From: Sphingomonas guangdongensis
Lineage (GTDB): Bacteria; Pseudomonadota; Alphaproteobacteria; Sphingomonadales; Sphingomonadaceae
DNA: 64,000 nucleotides
Direction of reading: 5' to 3'
Assembly (NCBI RefSeq): GCF_900199185.1
Contig: NZ_OBMI01000001.1
Span: 744,001-808,000 of the forward strand
Made by a program: the position numbers and the translations under genes. The notes beneath the pieces were generated by a model. It made no database searches. It was not told where the DNA came from and worked only from the letters and a program-made list of their open reading frames with translations. Below, piece by piece: positions 16,986 through 29,750 of the stretch (positions are counted from its first letter, which is position 1; each line of letters starts with the position of its first letter).

Positions 16986-19853
16986 TCACTCCGTCGGCCG
17001 CGGCGCCGCCGCGGGAGTCGCGGGGGCGGCCGGGCTTGCACCGACCACCTCGACGGGGAGGCCGATCGAGTCAAGCTGCGGCTTCACCTTGGCGGCGTCG
17101 CCGACCACCACCCAGGTCAGCTTGGCGGGATCGAACACGCCGCGCGCTGCCTGGTCTAGTGCCGCTGGGGTCAGCGCCTGGTACCGCCCGGCAAGCGTCG
17201 CATAATAGTTGTCCGGCCGGCCGTACTGGTCGTTGCGGATCAACGCGCCGAGCAGGTCGCTGCCGGTCTCGAAGCTGCCCGGCAGCGACAGCACAGAGTT
17301 GCGGATCGCGCGGCCCGCCTCGTCCGCAGTCGTCCCCTTGGTGGAGAGCCACGCGGTCAGGTCGTTCCGCGCTTCCGTGATCGCCGGCCCGGTCTTGTCG
17401 GTCTGCACCGGCGCGATCACGAGCAGCGGCATCCGGTCCTTCGTGGTCTGCAGCGACGTGCCGGCATAATAGGCCCAACCCTTGGTCTCGCGCAGGTTGG
17501 TGATCAGGCGCGAGGTGGAAGAGCCGCCGATCACGTCGTTGGCAATATTGAGGGCGATCGGGTCCTCCGTTCCCTTTACCGGGGTAACGGCGCCGGCGAT
17601 GATCATCGACTGCGGACTCTGCGGCTTGTCGATTAGCAGGATGCGCGGCTGGGGCGTGGGGACGGGCGCGGTGAACGCCTTCACACCCTTCGGGACAGCC
17701 GGCGCGCGCCAGCTGCCGAAACGGCTCTCCAGCAGAGGCTTCATCTCGCCGAGCGTGGTGTCGCCGACAACGTAGAGCGTGCCATTGTCCGGCCGGATCC
17801 ACTTGGCATGGAAGGCGACCAGATCGTCGCGGGTCGCGGCGCGCACGCCCTCGGGCGAGCCCGAACCGGTCAGCGGGATGCCGTAGGGGTGCTGCGTGCC
17901 GTAGATCAGCGGCGGCAGGGTGCGGAGCGCGATGCCCTGCGGCTGGGTCATCTCCGACGCGATCCGGGCGAGCTGGGCGGTGCGCAGCCGCTCCACCTCA
18001 CCGGGCGCGAACGCCGGGTTGCGGACGATGTCGGCGAGCAGGTCGAGCGAGGGCGCCAGATTGGCCTTGAGCGCGGCAACAGAGACGCTGGTCGAGTCGA
18101 GCCCGCCCGACGCCGACACGGTCGCACCAAGCCGCTCCTCTTCCTGGGCGATCTGCGCGGACGAGCGGGTGGTGGTCCCCTCCTCCAGCAGCGAGACCAT
18201 CAGCGCGTGGGTGCCGAGCTTCGCGCGGTCGTCGGCGGCACTCCCGGCATCGAAGGCGGCAGCGACGCGCACCACCGGCACGGTGCTGCGGCGCGCGAAC
18301 ACGACCTTCATGCCGTTTGACAGCGTCGTGCGCTCGACCGCGGGGAACTGGAGCGCGGCGAGCTGGCCGACCGCGGGCTGCGGGCGGGTCGGCGCGGGCG
18401 TGTTCGCCGCGACCTGGTTCTTGACCGCGGGCGCCTCGACCGCCGCGGTGTCGTTGCCGGCGAGCGCCTGATCGGCGGCGGACCGCTCGCCCGGCGCCAG
18501 CGTCAGGCGGAAGGCGGGGCGGGCGAGCCACTTGCGCGCGGCCGCCAGCACGCTGGCCGGGGTCGCCGCCGCGATGGTCTGCAGGTCCTTCTTGTACTCG
18601 GCCGGATCGTTCGAATAGACCGCGCCTTCGGCGAGCGCGACCGCCTTGCCGCCGAAGCCGCCGACCTGCTCCAGCCCCTTGACCCGGTTGGCGAGCGTGG
18701 TGGTCGCGGCGCGGCGCACCTCGTCCTCGGTCGGGCCGTTCTTCAGGAACTCGGCGACGATCTCGTCCACGCGGCGCCCGACCTGTGCGGCGTCGCCGCC
18801 CGGCTTCACCCGCGCGCTGATCTCCGCGAACGACAGGTTCTCCTGCACCTGGAGACCGGCGCTCACGCCGACGGCGATCTTCTCGTTGCGGACCAGCGCG
18901 TCGTTGAGGCGCGAGCTGCCGAGCCCGCCGATGATGTCGAGCGCAAGGTCGAGCAGGTTCGATTCCTGGTCGACGGCGCCAGGCGCGGTCCACTCGCGTT
19001 GCACGCGGGTCTGCGCGACGCGGTCAAACATCACCTTTTCGACCGGGGCGGGAAGCGTCGGGATCGCAACGGCGGGGCGCGGCGTGTCGGGTCCGCGCTT
19101 GATATCGCCGAAGTAGCGCGTGACCTTCTGCTTGGCGGTTGCGAGGTCGATGTCGCCGGCGAGCACAAGCACCGCATTGTTGGGGCCGTAATGCTCGCGG
19201 AACCAGTTCTTCACGTCCTCCAGGCTCGCCGAGTTCAGGTCCGCCATCGAGCCGATTGTCGAGTGCCGGTACGGGTGCCCCACCGGCAGCAGCGCGGCGA
19301 GTTCGGCATACTCGACCAGGCCGCCGGGCTCGTTCTCGCCCATGCGCTTCTCGTTCTGGACGACGCCGCGCTGGTTATCGAGCTTCTCCTGCGTCACCGC
19401 GCCGAGCAGGTGACCCATGCGGTCGCTTTCCAGGAACAGCATGCGGTCGAGCGCGCCGGTCGGCACGGTCTGGAAGTAGTTGGTGCGATCGAACCAGGTC
19501 GTCCCGTTCCAGTCGGTCGCGCCGATCTCCTCCAGCCGCCCGAAGAAGGCGCCCGGCGCATTCTCCGACCCGTAGAACATCATGTGCTCGAACAGGTGGG
19601 CGAAGCCGGTCTTGCCCGCGGGCTCGTTTTTGGATCCGATATGGTACCAGACCGACACCGCGACGACCGGCGCCTTGCGGTCGGTGTGGACGATTACGCG
19701 CAGGCCGTTCGGCAGCGTGAAGGTCTCGTAGGGGATGTTCACCTGGTTCACGAGGTCGGTCAATGACGTGCGCGCGGTGCCTTGCGCGAGTGCAGGAGCG
19801 GCGAGCGCGGTGAGCGAAACGGCGGCGGCCAGGCGTAGGGCGGTGCGGTACAT
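16986..19853 (-). CDS. M16 family zinc metallopeptidase, two-domain, periplasmic
   Basis: A 955-residue pitrilysin-type peptidase exported by a signal peptide (MYRTALRLAAAVSLTALAAP, cleaved after ALA near 23). The inverted zinc motif HxxEH is H86-L-F-E89-H90, within GFAHLFEHMMFYGSEN. The second half repeats the fold (TTLSNGMKVVFARRSTVPVV near 515) but has HALMVSLLEEGTT instead of HxxEH, so it is the non-catalytic partner domain, as usual for fused M16A/M16B pairs. The C-terminal region contains GGSSTSRLITNLRETKGWAY. The substrate is probably misfolded or signal peptides in the periplasm (inference). Confidence 0.93.
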   Translation of the reverse strand: MYRTALRLAAAVSLTALAAPALAQGTARTSLTDLVNQVNIPYETFTLPNGLRVIVHTDRKAPVVAVSVWYHIGSKNEPAGKTGFAHLFEHMMFYGSENAPGAFFGRLEEIGATDWNGTTWFDRTNYFQTVPTGALDRMLFLESDRMGHLLGAVTQEKLDNQRGVVQNEKRMGENEPGGLVEYAELAALLPVGHPYRHSTIGSMADLNSASLEDVKNWFREHYGPNNAVLVLAGDIDLATAKQKVTRYFGDIKRGPDTPRPAVAIPTLPAPVEKVMFDRVAQTRVQREWTAPGAVDQESNLLDLALDIIGGLGSSRLNDALVRNEKIAVGVSAGLQVQENLSFAEISARVKPGGDAAQVGRRVDEIVAEFLKNGPTEDEVRRAATTTLANRVKGLEQVGGFGGKAVALAEGAVYSNDPAEYKKDLQTIAAATPASVLAAARKWLARPAFRLTLAPGERSAADQALAGNDTAAVEAPAVKNQVAANTPAPTRPQPAVGQLAALQFPAVERTTLSNGMKVVFARRSTVPVVRVAAAFDAGSAADDRAKLGTHALMVSLLEEGTTTRSSAQIAQEEERLGATVSASGGLDSTSVSVAALKANLAPSLDLLADIVRNPAFAPGEVERLRTAQLARIASEMTQPQGIALRTLPPLIYGTQHPYGIPLTGSGSPEGVRAATRDDLVAFHAKWIRPDNGTLYVVGDTTLGEMKPLLESRFGSWRAPAVPKGVKAFTAPVPTPQPRILLIDKPQSPQSMIIAGAVTPVKGTEDPIALNIANDVIGGSSTSRLITNLRETKGWAYYAGTSLQTTKDRMPLLVIAPVQTDKTGPAITEARNDLTAWLSTKGTTADEAGRAIRNSVLSLPGSFETGSDLLGALIRNDQYGRPDNYYATLAGRYQALTPAALDQAARGVFDPAKLTWVVVGDAAKVKPQLDSIGLPVEVVGASPAAPATPAAAPRPTE

Positions 19854-20013
19854 GAAGGCAGGCTTCCCGGACGAAGGAGGGTTGCCGCCGTGCTACCGCG
19901 CGCGACCGGCCGCGCACAAGGCGGGCCGGTGCAGTTCGCATCCGCGACCTTGCGTCCGGCAGGAGTTTGACGCCAAACCGCTTAGGCCCGCCTGGTTCCG
20001 GAGAGACTTGCCG

Positions 20014-21642
20014 ATGCGCCCCCTTCTCGCCCTGCTGCTCGCCAGCTTGCCCACCGCCTCCGTCCTGGCGCAGCAGGCAGCGCCCCAGATCCGGCCGGAG
20101 CAGGTCCGCGCGCACGTCTCCTTCCTGGCCGACGACGCGCTGGAAGGGCGCGACGCGGGCACCCGCGGCTACGACGTCGCCGCACGCTACGTCGCGACCC
20201 AGTTCGATGCGCTGGGGCTGAAGCCCGGCGGCGACAAGGGCGGCTGGTACCAGACGATCCGCTTTCAGGCGGCGCGGATCGATCCCACGAAGCCTGCGGG
20301 CGTGACGATCGGCGGCAGGCGGTTCGCGCAGGGAGACGACGTGCTGGTCACCCCCGACGCGCGGTTCCCGACCCAGGCTTTGACCGCACCGGCGGTGTTC
20401 GTCGGCTACGGCCTGGACGCGCCGCAGTACAAGGCGGACGACTATGCTGGCCTGGACGTCCGCGGCAAGATCGTGGTGATGGTGCGCGGCACGCCTGCCG
20501 GCATCCCGAGCGATGTGGCGGCGACGCTCTCGGCCACCAAGGCGGAAGTGGCGGAGCGCAAGGGCGCGATCGGGATCGTGACATTGGTCACGTCCGATAC
20601 GCTGAAGGCCTATCCGTGGGCGCGGATCGTTGCGCAATCGGGCGAGCCGCGCACGCTGATGGTCGAGCCCGACGGCAAGCCGCGACTCCGCGCGCCCGGC
20701 GTCCAGGCGCGCGCCACCGTGGCACAGGGCGCCGCAGCCGCGCTGTTCGCGGGCACCCGCTCCTCCTTTATGGCGATCGACGCAGCCTATCAGAAGAAGG
20801 CGGCCCTTCCTCGCTTCGCGTTACCGGGTGAGGTCACGATTGCGCAGTCGACGGCGGTTTCCGAGAGCCGCAGCCCCAACGTCATCGGCGTGCTGCCGGG
20901 CAGCGATCCGGCGCTCAACACCGAGTACGTCCTCGTCACCGCCCACCTCGATCACAACGGCATCCACGCGGACGCGCCCGGTGCGGACAAGGTGTTCAAC
21001 GGCGCGATGGACAATGCCGCCGGCGTCGCTGTCATGCTGGAGGCGGCGCGCGCCTTCACCGCGTCGGGCAAGCCGCCGAAGCGCTCGGTGATGTTTGCCG
21101 CGGTGACGAGCGAGGAGGATGGGCTGCTCGGCTCAGACTATCTCGCGCGTCACCCCGTCGTGCCGGCGGGCGGCACCGTAGTCGCCAACGTCAACCTCGA
21201 CATGCCGGTGCTGCTCTACATGCTCGACGACGTGGTCGCGTTCGGGGCCGAGCACTCGGAGGTCGGGCAGGCGGTCGCACGCGCGGCGGCGGCGAGCGGC
21301 CTGACGCTCTCGCCCGACTTCATGCCAAACGAGAACGTCTTCGTCCGCTCCGACCACTACAGCTTCGTCAAGCAGGGCGTGCCGTCCGTCATGCTGGCGA
21401 CGGGGGTGAAGAACGACGGCGAGCGGATCTTCCGCGAGTTCCTGGGCAAGACGTACCACTCCCCGGCCGACCAGATCGATCTGCCGTTCAATTGGGAGTC
21501 GGCGGCCAAGTTCGCGGTAGTGAATTACGCGATTGCGCGCGACCTGGCCGATGCGCCGGCCCGTCCGCGCTGGTACACCGGCAGCCCCTTCGGTGACCAG
21601 TTCGCACCCAACCAGCCGAAGGCGCCACGTCCGGCCAAGTGA
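20014..21642 (+). CDS. M28 family zinc peptidase with PA-domain insertion
   Basis: A 542-residue exported aminopeptidase-like enzyme. The signal peptide is MRPLLALLLASLPTASVLAQ. The ATG at 20014 has GGAGAG about 9 nt upstream; the longer frame upstream lies in the divergent intergenic and is rejected. A PA-like insertion at about 120-270 includes VFVGYGLDAPQYKADDYAGL. Zinc ligands are seen in VTAHLDHNGI (about 310), NGAMDNAAGVAVMLE (about 330), TSEEDGLLGSDYL (about 370) and the final histidine in KTYHSPADQID. It is divergent from the M16 gene, so two exported peptidases share an upstream region. Confidence 0.9.
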   Translation: MRPLLALLLASLPTASVLAQQAAPQIRPEQVRAHVSFLADDALEGRDAGTRGYDVAARYVATQFDALGLKPGGDKGGWYQTIRFQAARIDPTKPAGVTIGGRRFAQGDDVLVTPDARFPTQALTAPAVFVGYGLDAPQYKADDYAGLDVRGKIVVMVRGTPAGIPSDVAATLSATKAEVAERKGAIGIVTLVTSDTLKAYPWARIVAQSGEPRTLMVEPDGKPRLRAPGVQARATVAQGAAAALFAGTRSSFMAIDAAYQKKAALPRFALPGEVTIAQSTAVSESRSPNVIGVLPGSDPALNTEYVLVTAHLDHNGIHADAPGADKVFNGAMDNAAGVAVMLEAARAFTASGKPPKRSVMFAAVTSEEDGLLGSDYLARHPVVPAGGTVVANVNLDMPVLLYMLDDVVAFGAEHSEVGQAVARAAAASGLTLSPDFMPNENVFVRSDHYSFVKQGVPSVMLATGVKNDGERIFREFLGKTYHSPADQIDLPFNWESAAKFAVVNYAIARDLADAPARPRWYTGSPFGDQFAPNQPKAPRPAK

Positions 21643-21646
21643 CCCC

Positions 21647-21674
21647 CTTGTGTTGCCTTAATATCACACCATCT
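21647..21674 (+). promoter_or_regulatory. Possible RpoH (heat-shock sigma) promoter of clpB
   Basis: CTTG at 21647-21650 is followed after 18 nt by CCATCT (21669-21674). This resembles the CTTG...CYTAT-type heat-shock promoters of alphaproteobacteria, though the -10 match is imperfect. The position, about 20 nt before the clpB start, is suitable. Confidence 0.35.
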
Positions 21675-21692
21675 CTGCGGTGAGACACAACA

Positions 21693-24277
<2,585 letters not shown>

Positions 24278-24281
<4 letters not shown>

Positions 24282-25498
24282 GCCGACAGCTCCTTGAGCG
24301 GCACGCTCGCGTCGGCGAGCCGCTCGGGCGCGATCCGCGCGCGGTCGACCACCAGCTTGCGGCCCTGGACATAGTCCCTGATCGCGTTGACGCAGTCGAG
24401 CGCGATCACCGCGCCGCCGCGCAGGTACACGACCGAGAAGCTGCGGCTCGCCGGATCGCCGCGGGTGACCGCCGCGTGGTGGCCGGTAGAGAGGCCGACG
24501 GTCTGGAGCTTCAGGTCGTACTGGTTGGACCAGAACCACGGCACCGCCGCGTAGCGCGCGTCGTCGCCGGCGATCAGCTTCGCCACCACCGCGGCCTGAT
24601 CGTTGGCGTTCTGGACCGACTCGACGCGGACCGCCGGCCCCTCGGCGAAATCGTTGTGGTGGAGCGCGCAGTCGCCGATCGCGAATACGTTGGGCAGGCT
24701 GGTAAGGCAGCGCGCATCCACCGCCACGCCGTCGTCGCCTGCTGCGCCGGCCGCGGACAGCGGCTGGACCGCCGGCACGATGCCGATCCCGACGATGACC
24801 ATGTCGGCCGGCAGCAGCGCACCGTCCGCCAGCCGGACGCCGGTCACACGCCGCTCGCCCTCAAGGCACCCCACGCTCTGGCCGAGCCGCACGTCGACAC
24901 CGCGGGCGCGGTGCTCGTCCGCGAAGAAGCGCGAAAGCGCCTCGCCGGCCACCCGCGCGAGCACGCGCGGCTGCGCCTCGACGAGCGTCACCGCCTTGCC
25001 GAACTTGCGCAGCGTCGCTGCCGCCTCCAGCCCGATGTAGCCGCCGCCGATCACCACCGCGCGGGCGACGTCCGGCAGCTCGGCGATCATCCGGTCGGCG
25101 TCCGCGAGCGTCCGGATCGTGTGGACGCCGGCGAGCGCATCGCCGTCGCAGGTCAGCCGGCGCGCCGCGCCGCCGGCTGCCCAGATCAGCTGCCCGTAGC
25201 CGATCGCGCTGCCGTCGGCGGTCGTCACGGTGTGCGCTACCGGATCGACCGCAATTACGCGGTGGCCGAGCAGCATCGTGACGTCGCGCTCCGTCCAGAA
25301 GGCGGCCGGGCGGATGAGCAGTCGGTCGCGCGACTTCTCGCCGGCGGCGTACTCCTTTGACAGCGGCGGTCGTTCGTACGGCAGCACCGGCTCGTCGCCG
25401 ACGATCGCGATCGTGCCGGCGAACTTCTCCTGGCGGAGCGCGATTGCCGCCTGCGCGCCACCGTGCCCGCCCCCGACGATCAGGACATCAAACCTCAT
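24278..25498 (-). CDS. FAD-dependent NAD(P)H:ferredoxin/rubredoxin reductase-type oxidoreductase
   Basis: A 406-residue two-dinucleotide-binding flavoprotein of the ferredoxin-reductase (BphA4/PuxA-like) family. The FAD site is [19 protein letters not shown] at 5-23. The NAD(P)H site is [20 protein letters not shown] at about 148-167. The second FAD motif is [11 protein letters not shown] near 275. The C-terminal reductase domain begins around [17 protein letters not shown]. The start is the ATG at 25498; the longer upstream reading lacks homology. The partner ferredoxin is not next to it, so the electron acceptor is unknown. Confidence 0.9.
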
Positions 25499-25539
25499 GG
25501 TACCCGTCCGTGCCGCGCCGCCGCGGGCGCGGCAAGCGG

Positions 25540-27036
25540 CTATTCGGCGGGCGCGGCCTGGGCGGCGAAGTCGCAATCGGCCGGGCGGCGACGCGGTAAG
25601 TGCCCGAGGGCGGCCAGCGCCGCCAGCCCGCCGCCCGCCAGGATCAGATCGAGCGTGAGGACCGCCTGCTCGGCCGGCTGGAACCAGGCGAAGTGGGCGG
25701 CCCCGGTCAGCGCCACCGCGACGAACGTCGCCGCGCGCATCGGCCCCGGCTGAACCGCCGCCGGCCGCAGCACTGCCGCAACGATCGCGACCAGCAGCCC
25801 GCCCCAGAAGCCGGCGACGAGCGGCGCGTCCGGACCGGCGCCCGCGCGCAGCCAGGCGGTCGCGACCAGCGCGAGCGGCGTGCCCCAGATTACCGCGGTC
25901 CAGCTCGCCTCCAGCCGCGCGCTGCCGCGCCCGCGCCGCCGCCGCTTGCCGAGCCACAAGGTGGTGCCGGTCGAGGTGATGACGCACAGCGCGAGGCCGA
26001 GCAGCGTGTACGCGATTTCCACAGGCAGCCCGGCGTAGTTGCCGAAATGAAGGTTGTAGGTGGAGGCGGCGAGCTGGCGCCCGAGCTCCCCGTCAGACAG
26101 CCCGACCTTGCCCGTCATCCGCCCGGCCGCGTCGAAGGTGTAGGTCTCGCCGTAGATCAGGCGGCGAGGATGCTCGGCGATCACCTGCACATGCTGGCCG
26201 CGCGTGCCCGGATCGTGGACGATGACATAGGTCGGCGTGACGCCCGGCACCTGCCGCCCGAGCGTGGTCAGCGCGGCGGCGATATTGGGGAGCGGCGCGC
26301 GCGTCGCGTCGTGGGCGGGCTCGTCGCCGAAGATCGGCGCATAGGCCTGCTCCAGGTCGCCGCCGTGATAGGCGCCCGCCAGCACGCTGAACCCGGCGCT
26401 GCCCAGCCCGATGAACGCCCCCGTCAGCGTGATCGCGAGCGCGAAGGGGAGCGTCCACACGCCCAGCCGGTTGTGCCAGTCGGCGCGCGCGATCTGCGAA
26501 TCATGACGGGTGCGCAGGCGGAACGCGTCGCGGATGATGCGCGGGTGCGCGATCACGCCGGTCAGCAGCAGCGCGGCGAGCACCACGCCGAGCGCCCCGA
26601 CCACCGCCATGCCCCACAGCACGGGCAGGTGGAGGTATTCGTGCAGGCCGATCACCATCTCCGTCCAGCTGTGCGCCTCGCGGTCGACGATGCGGCCGTC
26701 CGCGCCCACGTACCAGGCGGAATGGTCGCTGGTGATGACCGCGCGGGGCAGCGCCTCGTCCGGCATCCGGACGTAAAGGTGGGTGGTCGCAGGCTTGCCG
26801 CGATCGGCGGCGAGGCCGGCGGCGAGCGCGGTCTGGACGGCGGCGGGAGCGAGCGTCTGGTACTCGGCGACGTCCGGCTGTTCCCAGCGCTGCCAGCGGT
26901 CGTGGATCACCACGATCGCGCCAGTCAGCGCGATGATGTAGAGCAGCGCGCTCGCGAGCAGGCCAAGCGCGGCGTGACCACCGAGCGCGCGCTGAACCAG
27001 CGTGGTGGCGGGGGCAGTGCTCACGACAGGCTCCAT
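25540..27036 (-). CDS. PepSY-associated TM protein (iron-regulated membrane reductase type)
   Basis: A 498-residue inner-membrane protein with about four principal TMs and two periplasmic PepSY-like regions, often found next to siderophore receptors and thought to reduce or release iron from ferri-siderophores. The first TM is at about 23-45 ([20 protein letters not shown]). [20 protein letters not shown] contains histidines typical of the family, as does the following [20 protein letters not shown]. The last TMs and a short tail are at 400-490. The start at 27036 overlaps the upstream small membrane protein by 16 bp. Role inferred from family and neighbourhood. Confidence 0.85.
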   Translation of the reverse strand: MEPVVSTAPATTLVQRALGGHAALGLLASALLYIIALTGAIVVIHDRWQRWEQPDVAEYQTLAPAAVQTALAAGLAADRGKPATTHLYVRMPDEALPRAVITSDHSAWYVGADGRIVDREAHSWTEMVIGLHEYLHLPVLWGMAVVGALGVVLAALLLTGVIAHPRIIRDAFRLRTRHDSQIARADWHNRLGVWTLPFALAITLTGAFIGLGSAGFSVLAGAYHGGDLEQAYAPIFGDEPAHDATRAPLPNIAAALTTLGRQVPGVTPTYVIVHDPGTRGQHVQVIAEHPRRLIYGETYTFDAAGRMTGKVGLSDGELGRQLAASTYNLHFGNYAGLPVEIAYTLLGLALCVITSTGTTLWLGKRRRRGRGSARLEASWTAVIWGTPLALVATAWLRAGAGPDAPLVAGFWGGLLVAIVAAVLRPAAVQPGPMRAATFVAVALTGAAHFAWFQPAEQAVLTLDLILAGGGLAALAALGHLPRRRPADCDFAAQAAPAE

Positions 27037-27563
27037 AGCAAGGTACCGGCAAGCGCCGCCAGCACGGGCGGCGCCACCATCGCGGCGGGGCCGCTCCGCG
27101 TCATCTGCCACGTCATCAGCACGCCCCAGAGCAGCGGCTGGCCGAGCAGCATCAGCACGGTCGCATCCGTCGCATTCCAGCCGCTGGACCGCGCGAGCGC
27201 CTGGAGCGCGAAGGCGAGCCACTGGGTCGCGGCAAAGGCCACGGGGACGACCAGGGCGAACACCGCGGCGCGGCGGCCGAACTCGGCACCACCGTGCGGT
27301 AGCGTGACCGAGGGCGGGGTCCGCGGCGCCCGGCGCGCGCGCGCGGGCTCTCGCCACCCGGCGTAGAGGACTATTGCAAGCGCCGCCATCATCGCCAGCG
27401 TCGTGCCGACCGCGACGCCCCAGGCGCCATCGCTCAACGCGAGCAGCAGCAGCGCCGCCGCGATCCCGCCCCAGCCTGCCCAGGCCGCCGCGGGCCGCCC
27501 GGCCCAGCCGTACCGGACCAGCGCCACCGCGGCGACGATCAGCAGGAGCGCGACCGCGACCAC
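27021..27563 (-). CDS. Polytopic membrane protein of the siderophore cluster
   Basis: A 180-residue hydrophobic protein with about five TMs, including VALLLIVAAVALVRYGWAG at the N-terminus and VFALVVPVAFAATQWLAFAL in the middle. I do not recognise a named family. It is sandwiched between the TonB receptor (2 bp downstream of its stop) and the PepSY gene (16-bp overlap), so it is almost certainly part of the iron-uptake operon. Confidence 0.75.
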   Translation of the reverse strand: MVAVALLLIVAAVALVRYGWAGRPAAAWAGWGGIAAALLLLALSDGAWGVAVGTTLAMMAALAIVLYAGWREPARARRAPRTPPSVTLPHGGAEFGRRAAVFALVVPVAFAATQWLAFALQALARSSGWNATDATVLMLLGQPLLWGVLMTWQMTRSGPAAMVAPPVLAALAGTLLWSLS

Positions 27564-27564
27564 G

Positions 27565-29697
27565 TCAGTACCGCACGCTCAGCGTGCCGAGCACGGTCCG
27601 CGGCGCGCCATAGTAGCTCTGGTCGTAGCTGAGGCCGGTCAGGTACTTCGCGTTGGTGACGTTGCGCAGGTTGGCGCTCAGCTGCACCCTGTCGGTCACG
27701 CGGAAGCTCGCGAGCAGATCAAGGAGCGCGAAGTCGTCCTGCTGGATGCGGGCGGCGACCCCGGCCGAGGTGGTCGCGTCGAAGTAGATGCGGCTCTGGT
27801 ACTGGAGCGCGGCGCCGAGCTTCAGCCGGTCGAGTGCGGGCGGCGAATAGCTGACGTTCAACCGCCCGGTGTTGCGCGGCACGAAGGTGCGGACCGGATC
27901 GCCGTCCTCACCATCCACGCGCATCAGGGTGTAGCCGCCGGTGAGCTGGAGCCCCGGCGCGAGTTGCCCGCCGACGTCGAGCTCAATTCCCTCGCTCTTC
28001 GCATCGACGCCGTTGTAGAAGCTGATCCCGTTGGCGAAACCGGCATAGGCGGCGGTGTTGTTCTGGCGCGTGCGGAACACCGCGGCGCTGGCGTTCAGCC
28101 GACCGCCGAACCACGCGCCCTTGATCCCCGCCTCCAGGTTGTTGCCGGTGATAGGCGACAGCACCTCGTTGGCGGCGTTCACCTCCGTCTGCGGGTTGAA
28201 GATGGTGGCGTAGCTTGCGTAGGCGCTGAGGTTCGCGGTCAGGTCCGCCACCGCGCCCACGAACGGCAGAAAGCGGGTGCTGTCGAAGTTGACTGGCACG
28301 CCGTAGGAAACGCCCTCGCTCTTCGAGTGGGTGACGTTGCCGCCGACCATCAGCTTGAGCGGCTCGGCAAGGTTGAAGCGGAGCAGCCCGTAGGCGGTCT
28401 CACGCCGCGTGTGACGGTCGAGCGCCGGATCCTCGCTGAACGCCGGAAAGTTCGGGCGCACCGCGCGGCCGGCGAGCAGATCCTCCAGCCGCACCGGCGT
28501 GCCGATCGCACCGTAGGCGGCGTACTGCTGATACTCCTGCGCGCTGCGATTGACCCCGACCATCAGCTCGTGGGTGCGCCCGAACAGCGCGAACGGGCCG
28601 GTCAGATACGCCTCGACGGTCAGGTTGCGGGTCGGGGCGGCGAACTTTCCCGGATAGTCGATCAGGCCGTTGCCGGTCGTCCGATCGGGGTTCTGGTAGA
28701 CGTAGAACAGCTCGTTGTTCTCGTCCGTCGCGCGGCGGATTGCACTGACGCGCGCGACCCAGCCGTTGCTGAACTTGTGGGTGAGATCGCCGAAGATTTG
28801 GCGGTCGATCACGCCCCAGCTCGACCACTCGGGCGCGGTGCTCGCCGAGCGATCGTACGCAATGCGGGTGCCGTCGGCGTAGAGCAGCGGCAGCGCGCCC
28901 CATAAGGCACCGCGGCTGCGATGATCCTGATGGCCGTAGCCGCCGGAGAGCACCGTTTCCGGGCCGAGGTCGGCCTCGACGATGCCGTAGCCGGTCCAGC
29001 GGCGTAGCGCGCCGCGATCGAGGTGACTATCCGTGTCGAAGTAGACTCCGACGGCTCGCGCGCGGATGCTGCCGTCGCTGGTCAGCGGTACGCTGACGTC
29101 GGCGTCAAGGCGCAGGCTCTCGAACGACCCGTACTGCGCGTTGGCCGATGCGCGGAACTCGCGGGTCGGGCGCTTGCGGATGAAGTTGATCACCGCGGAC
29201 GGGTTGCCGGTCGAGGACAACAGCCCCGGCGCCCCGCGCACGACCTCGATATGGTCGTAGATCGCGGTGTCGATCGATCCGGTCTGAATCCCGAACGCGA
29301 ACGGCACGCCGATGCCGTCAATCTGGAAGGTCTGGATGTCGAAGCCGCGCGCGGAATAATAGACGCGGTCGGTGTCCGAGAAGATCACGTTGACGCCCGG
29401 CACGCTGGTCAGCAGCTGGTTGACGTCGTTGAGCTGGAAGTCGTCGATCTGGGCGCGCGTCACGACGCTGACCGACTGAGGCGTTTCGCGTAGCGAGAGC
29501 GCCAGCCGGGTCGCGGTGGTCTGACCGTCAATCGTGTAGTCCTCGTCGCCGTCGGTCTGCGCACCGGTGACGATGATGTCTTGCGCCTGCGGATCGACCG
29601 GAGCGACGGTGGCGGTGGTCACGGGTACGTCGGCCGGCTTCTCGTCCGGCAGCGTCGCCGCCGTGAGTGCAGCAGCCGCCGTCATGATCATCAGCAT
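27565..29697 (-). CDS. TonB-dependent siderophore receptor
   Basis: A 710-residue outer-membrane receptor importing a ferri-siderophore. The N-terminus has a signal region (MLMIMTAAAALTAATLP). The plug domain begins near TRLALSLRETPQSVSVVTRA (about 62) and contains DDFQLNDVNQLLTSVPGVNV and HIEVVRGAPGLLSSTGNPSA, typical of the FhuE/FpvA group. The 22-strand barrel ends with an aromatic-flanked strand, VLGTLSVRY. No STN signalling domain is present, so it is a plain transporter. A Fur-like site lies about 57-76 nt upstream of the start. The siderophore is unknown. Confidence 0.92.
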   Translation of the reverse strand: MLMIMTAAAALTAATLPDEKPADVPVTTATVAPVDPQAQDIIVTGAQTDGDEDYTIDGQTTATRLALSLRETPQSVSVVTRAQIDDFQLNDVNQLLTSVPGVNVIFSDTDRVYYSARGFDIQTFQIDGIGVPFAFGIQTGSIDTAIYDHIEVVRGAPGLLSSTGNPSAVINFIRKRPTREFRASANAQYGSFESLRLDADVSVPLTSDGSIRARAVGVYFDTDSHLDRGALRRWTGYGIVEADLGPETVLSGGYGHQDHRSRGALWGALPLLYADGTRIAYDRSASTAPEWSSWGVIDRQIFGDLTHKFSNGWVARVSAIRRATDENNELFYVYQNPDRTTGNGLIDYPGKFAAPTRNLTVEAYLTGPFALFGRTHELMVGVNRSAQEYQQYAAYGAIGTPVRLEDLLAGRAVRPNFPAFSEDPALDRHTRRETAYGLLRFNLAEPLKLMVGGNVTHSKSEGVSYGVPVNFDSTRFLPFVGAVADLTANLSAYASYATIFNPQTEVNAANEVLSPITGNNLEAGIKGAWFGGRLNASAAVFRTRQNNTAAYAGFANGISFYNGVDAKSEGIELDVGGQLAPGLQLTGGYTLMRVDGEDGDPVRTFVPRNTGRLNVSYSPPALDRLKLGAALQYQSRIYFDATTSAGVAARIQQDDFALLDLLASFRVTDRVQLSANLRNVTNAKYLTGLSYDQSYYGAPRTVLGTLSVRY

Positions 29698-29724
29698 GGG
29701 TGAAGGGGGTCCTGTGTCGTGACA

Positions 29725-29740
29725 ACCCTAGCCCTAGGGT
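29725..29740. promoter_or_regulatory. 16-bp palindrome ACCCTAG-CC-CTAGGGT upstream of the siderophore receptor
   Basis: ACCCTAG (29725-29731) and CTAGGGT (29734-29740) are perfect reverse complements separated by CC. It lies between the putative Fur site and the receptor start. The short symmetric form suits a dimeric DNA-binding protein better than an RNA hairpin. Confidence 0.45.
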
Positions 29741-29750
29741 GAGTCACCCG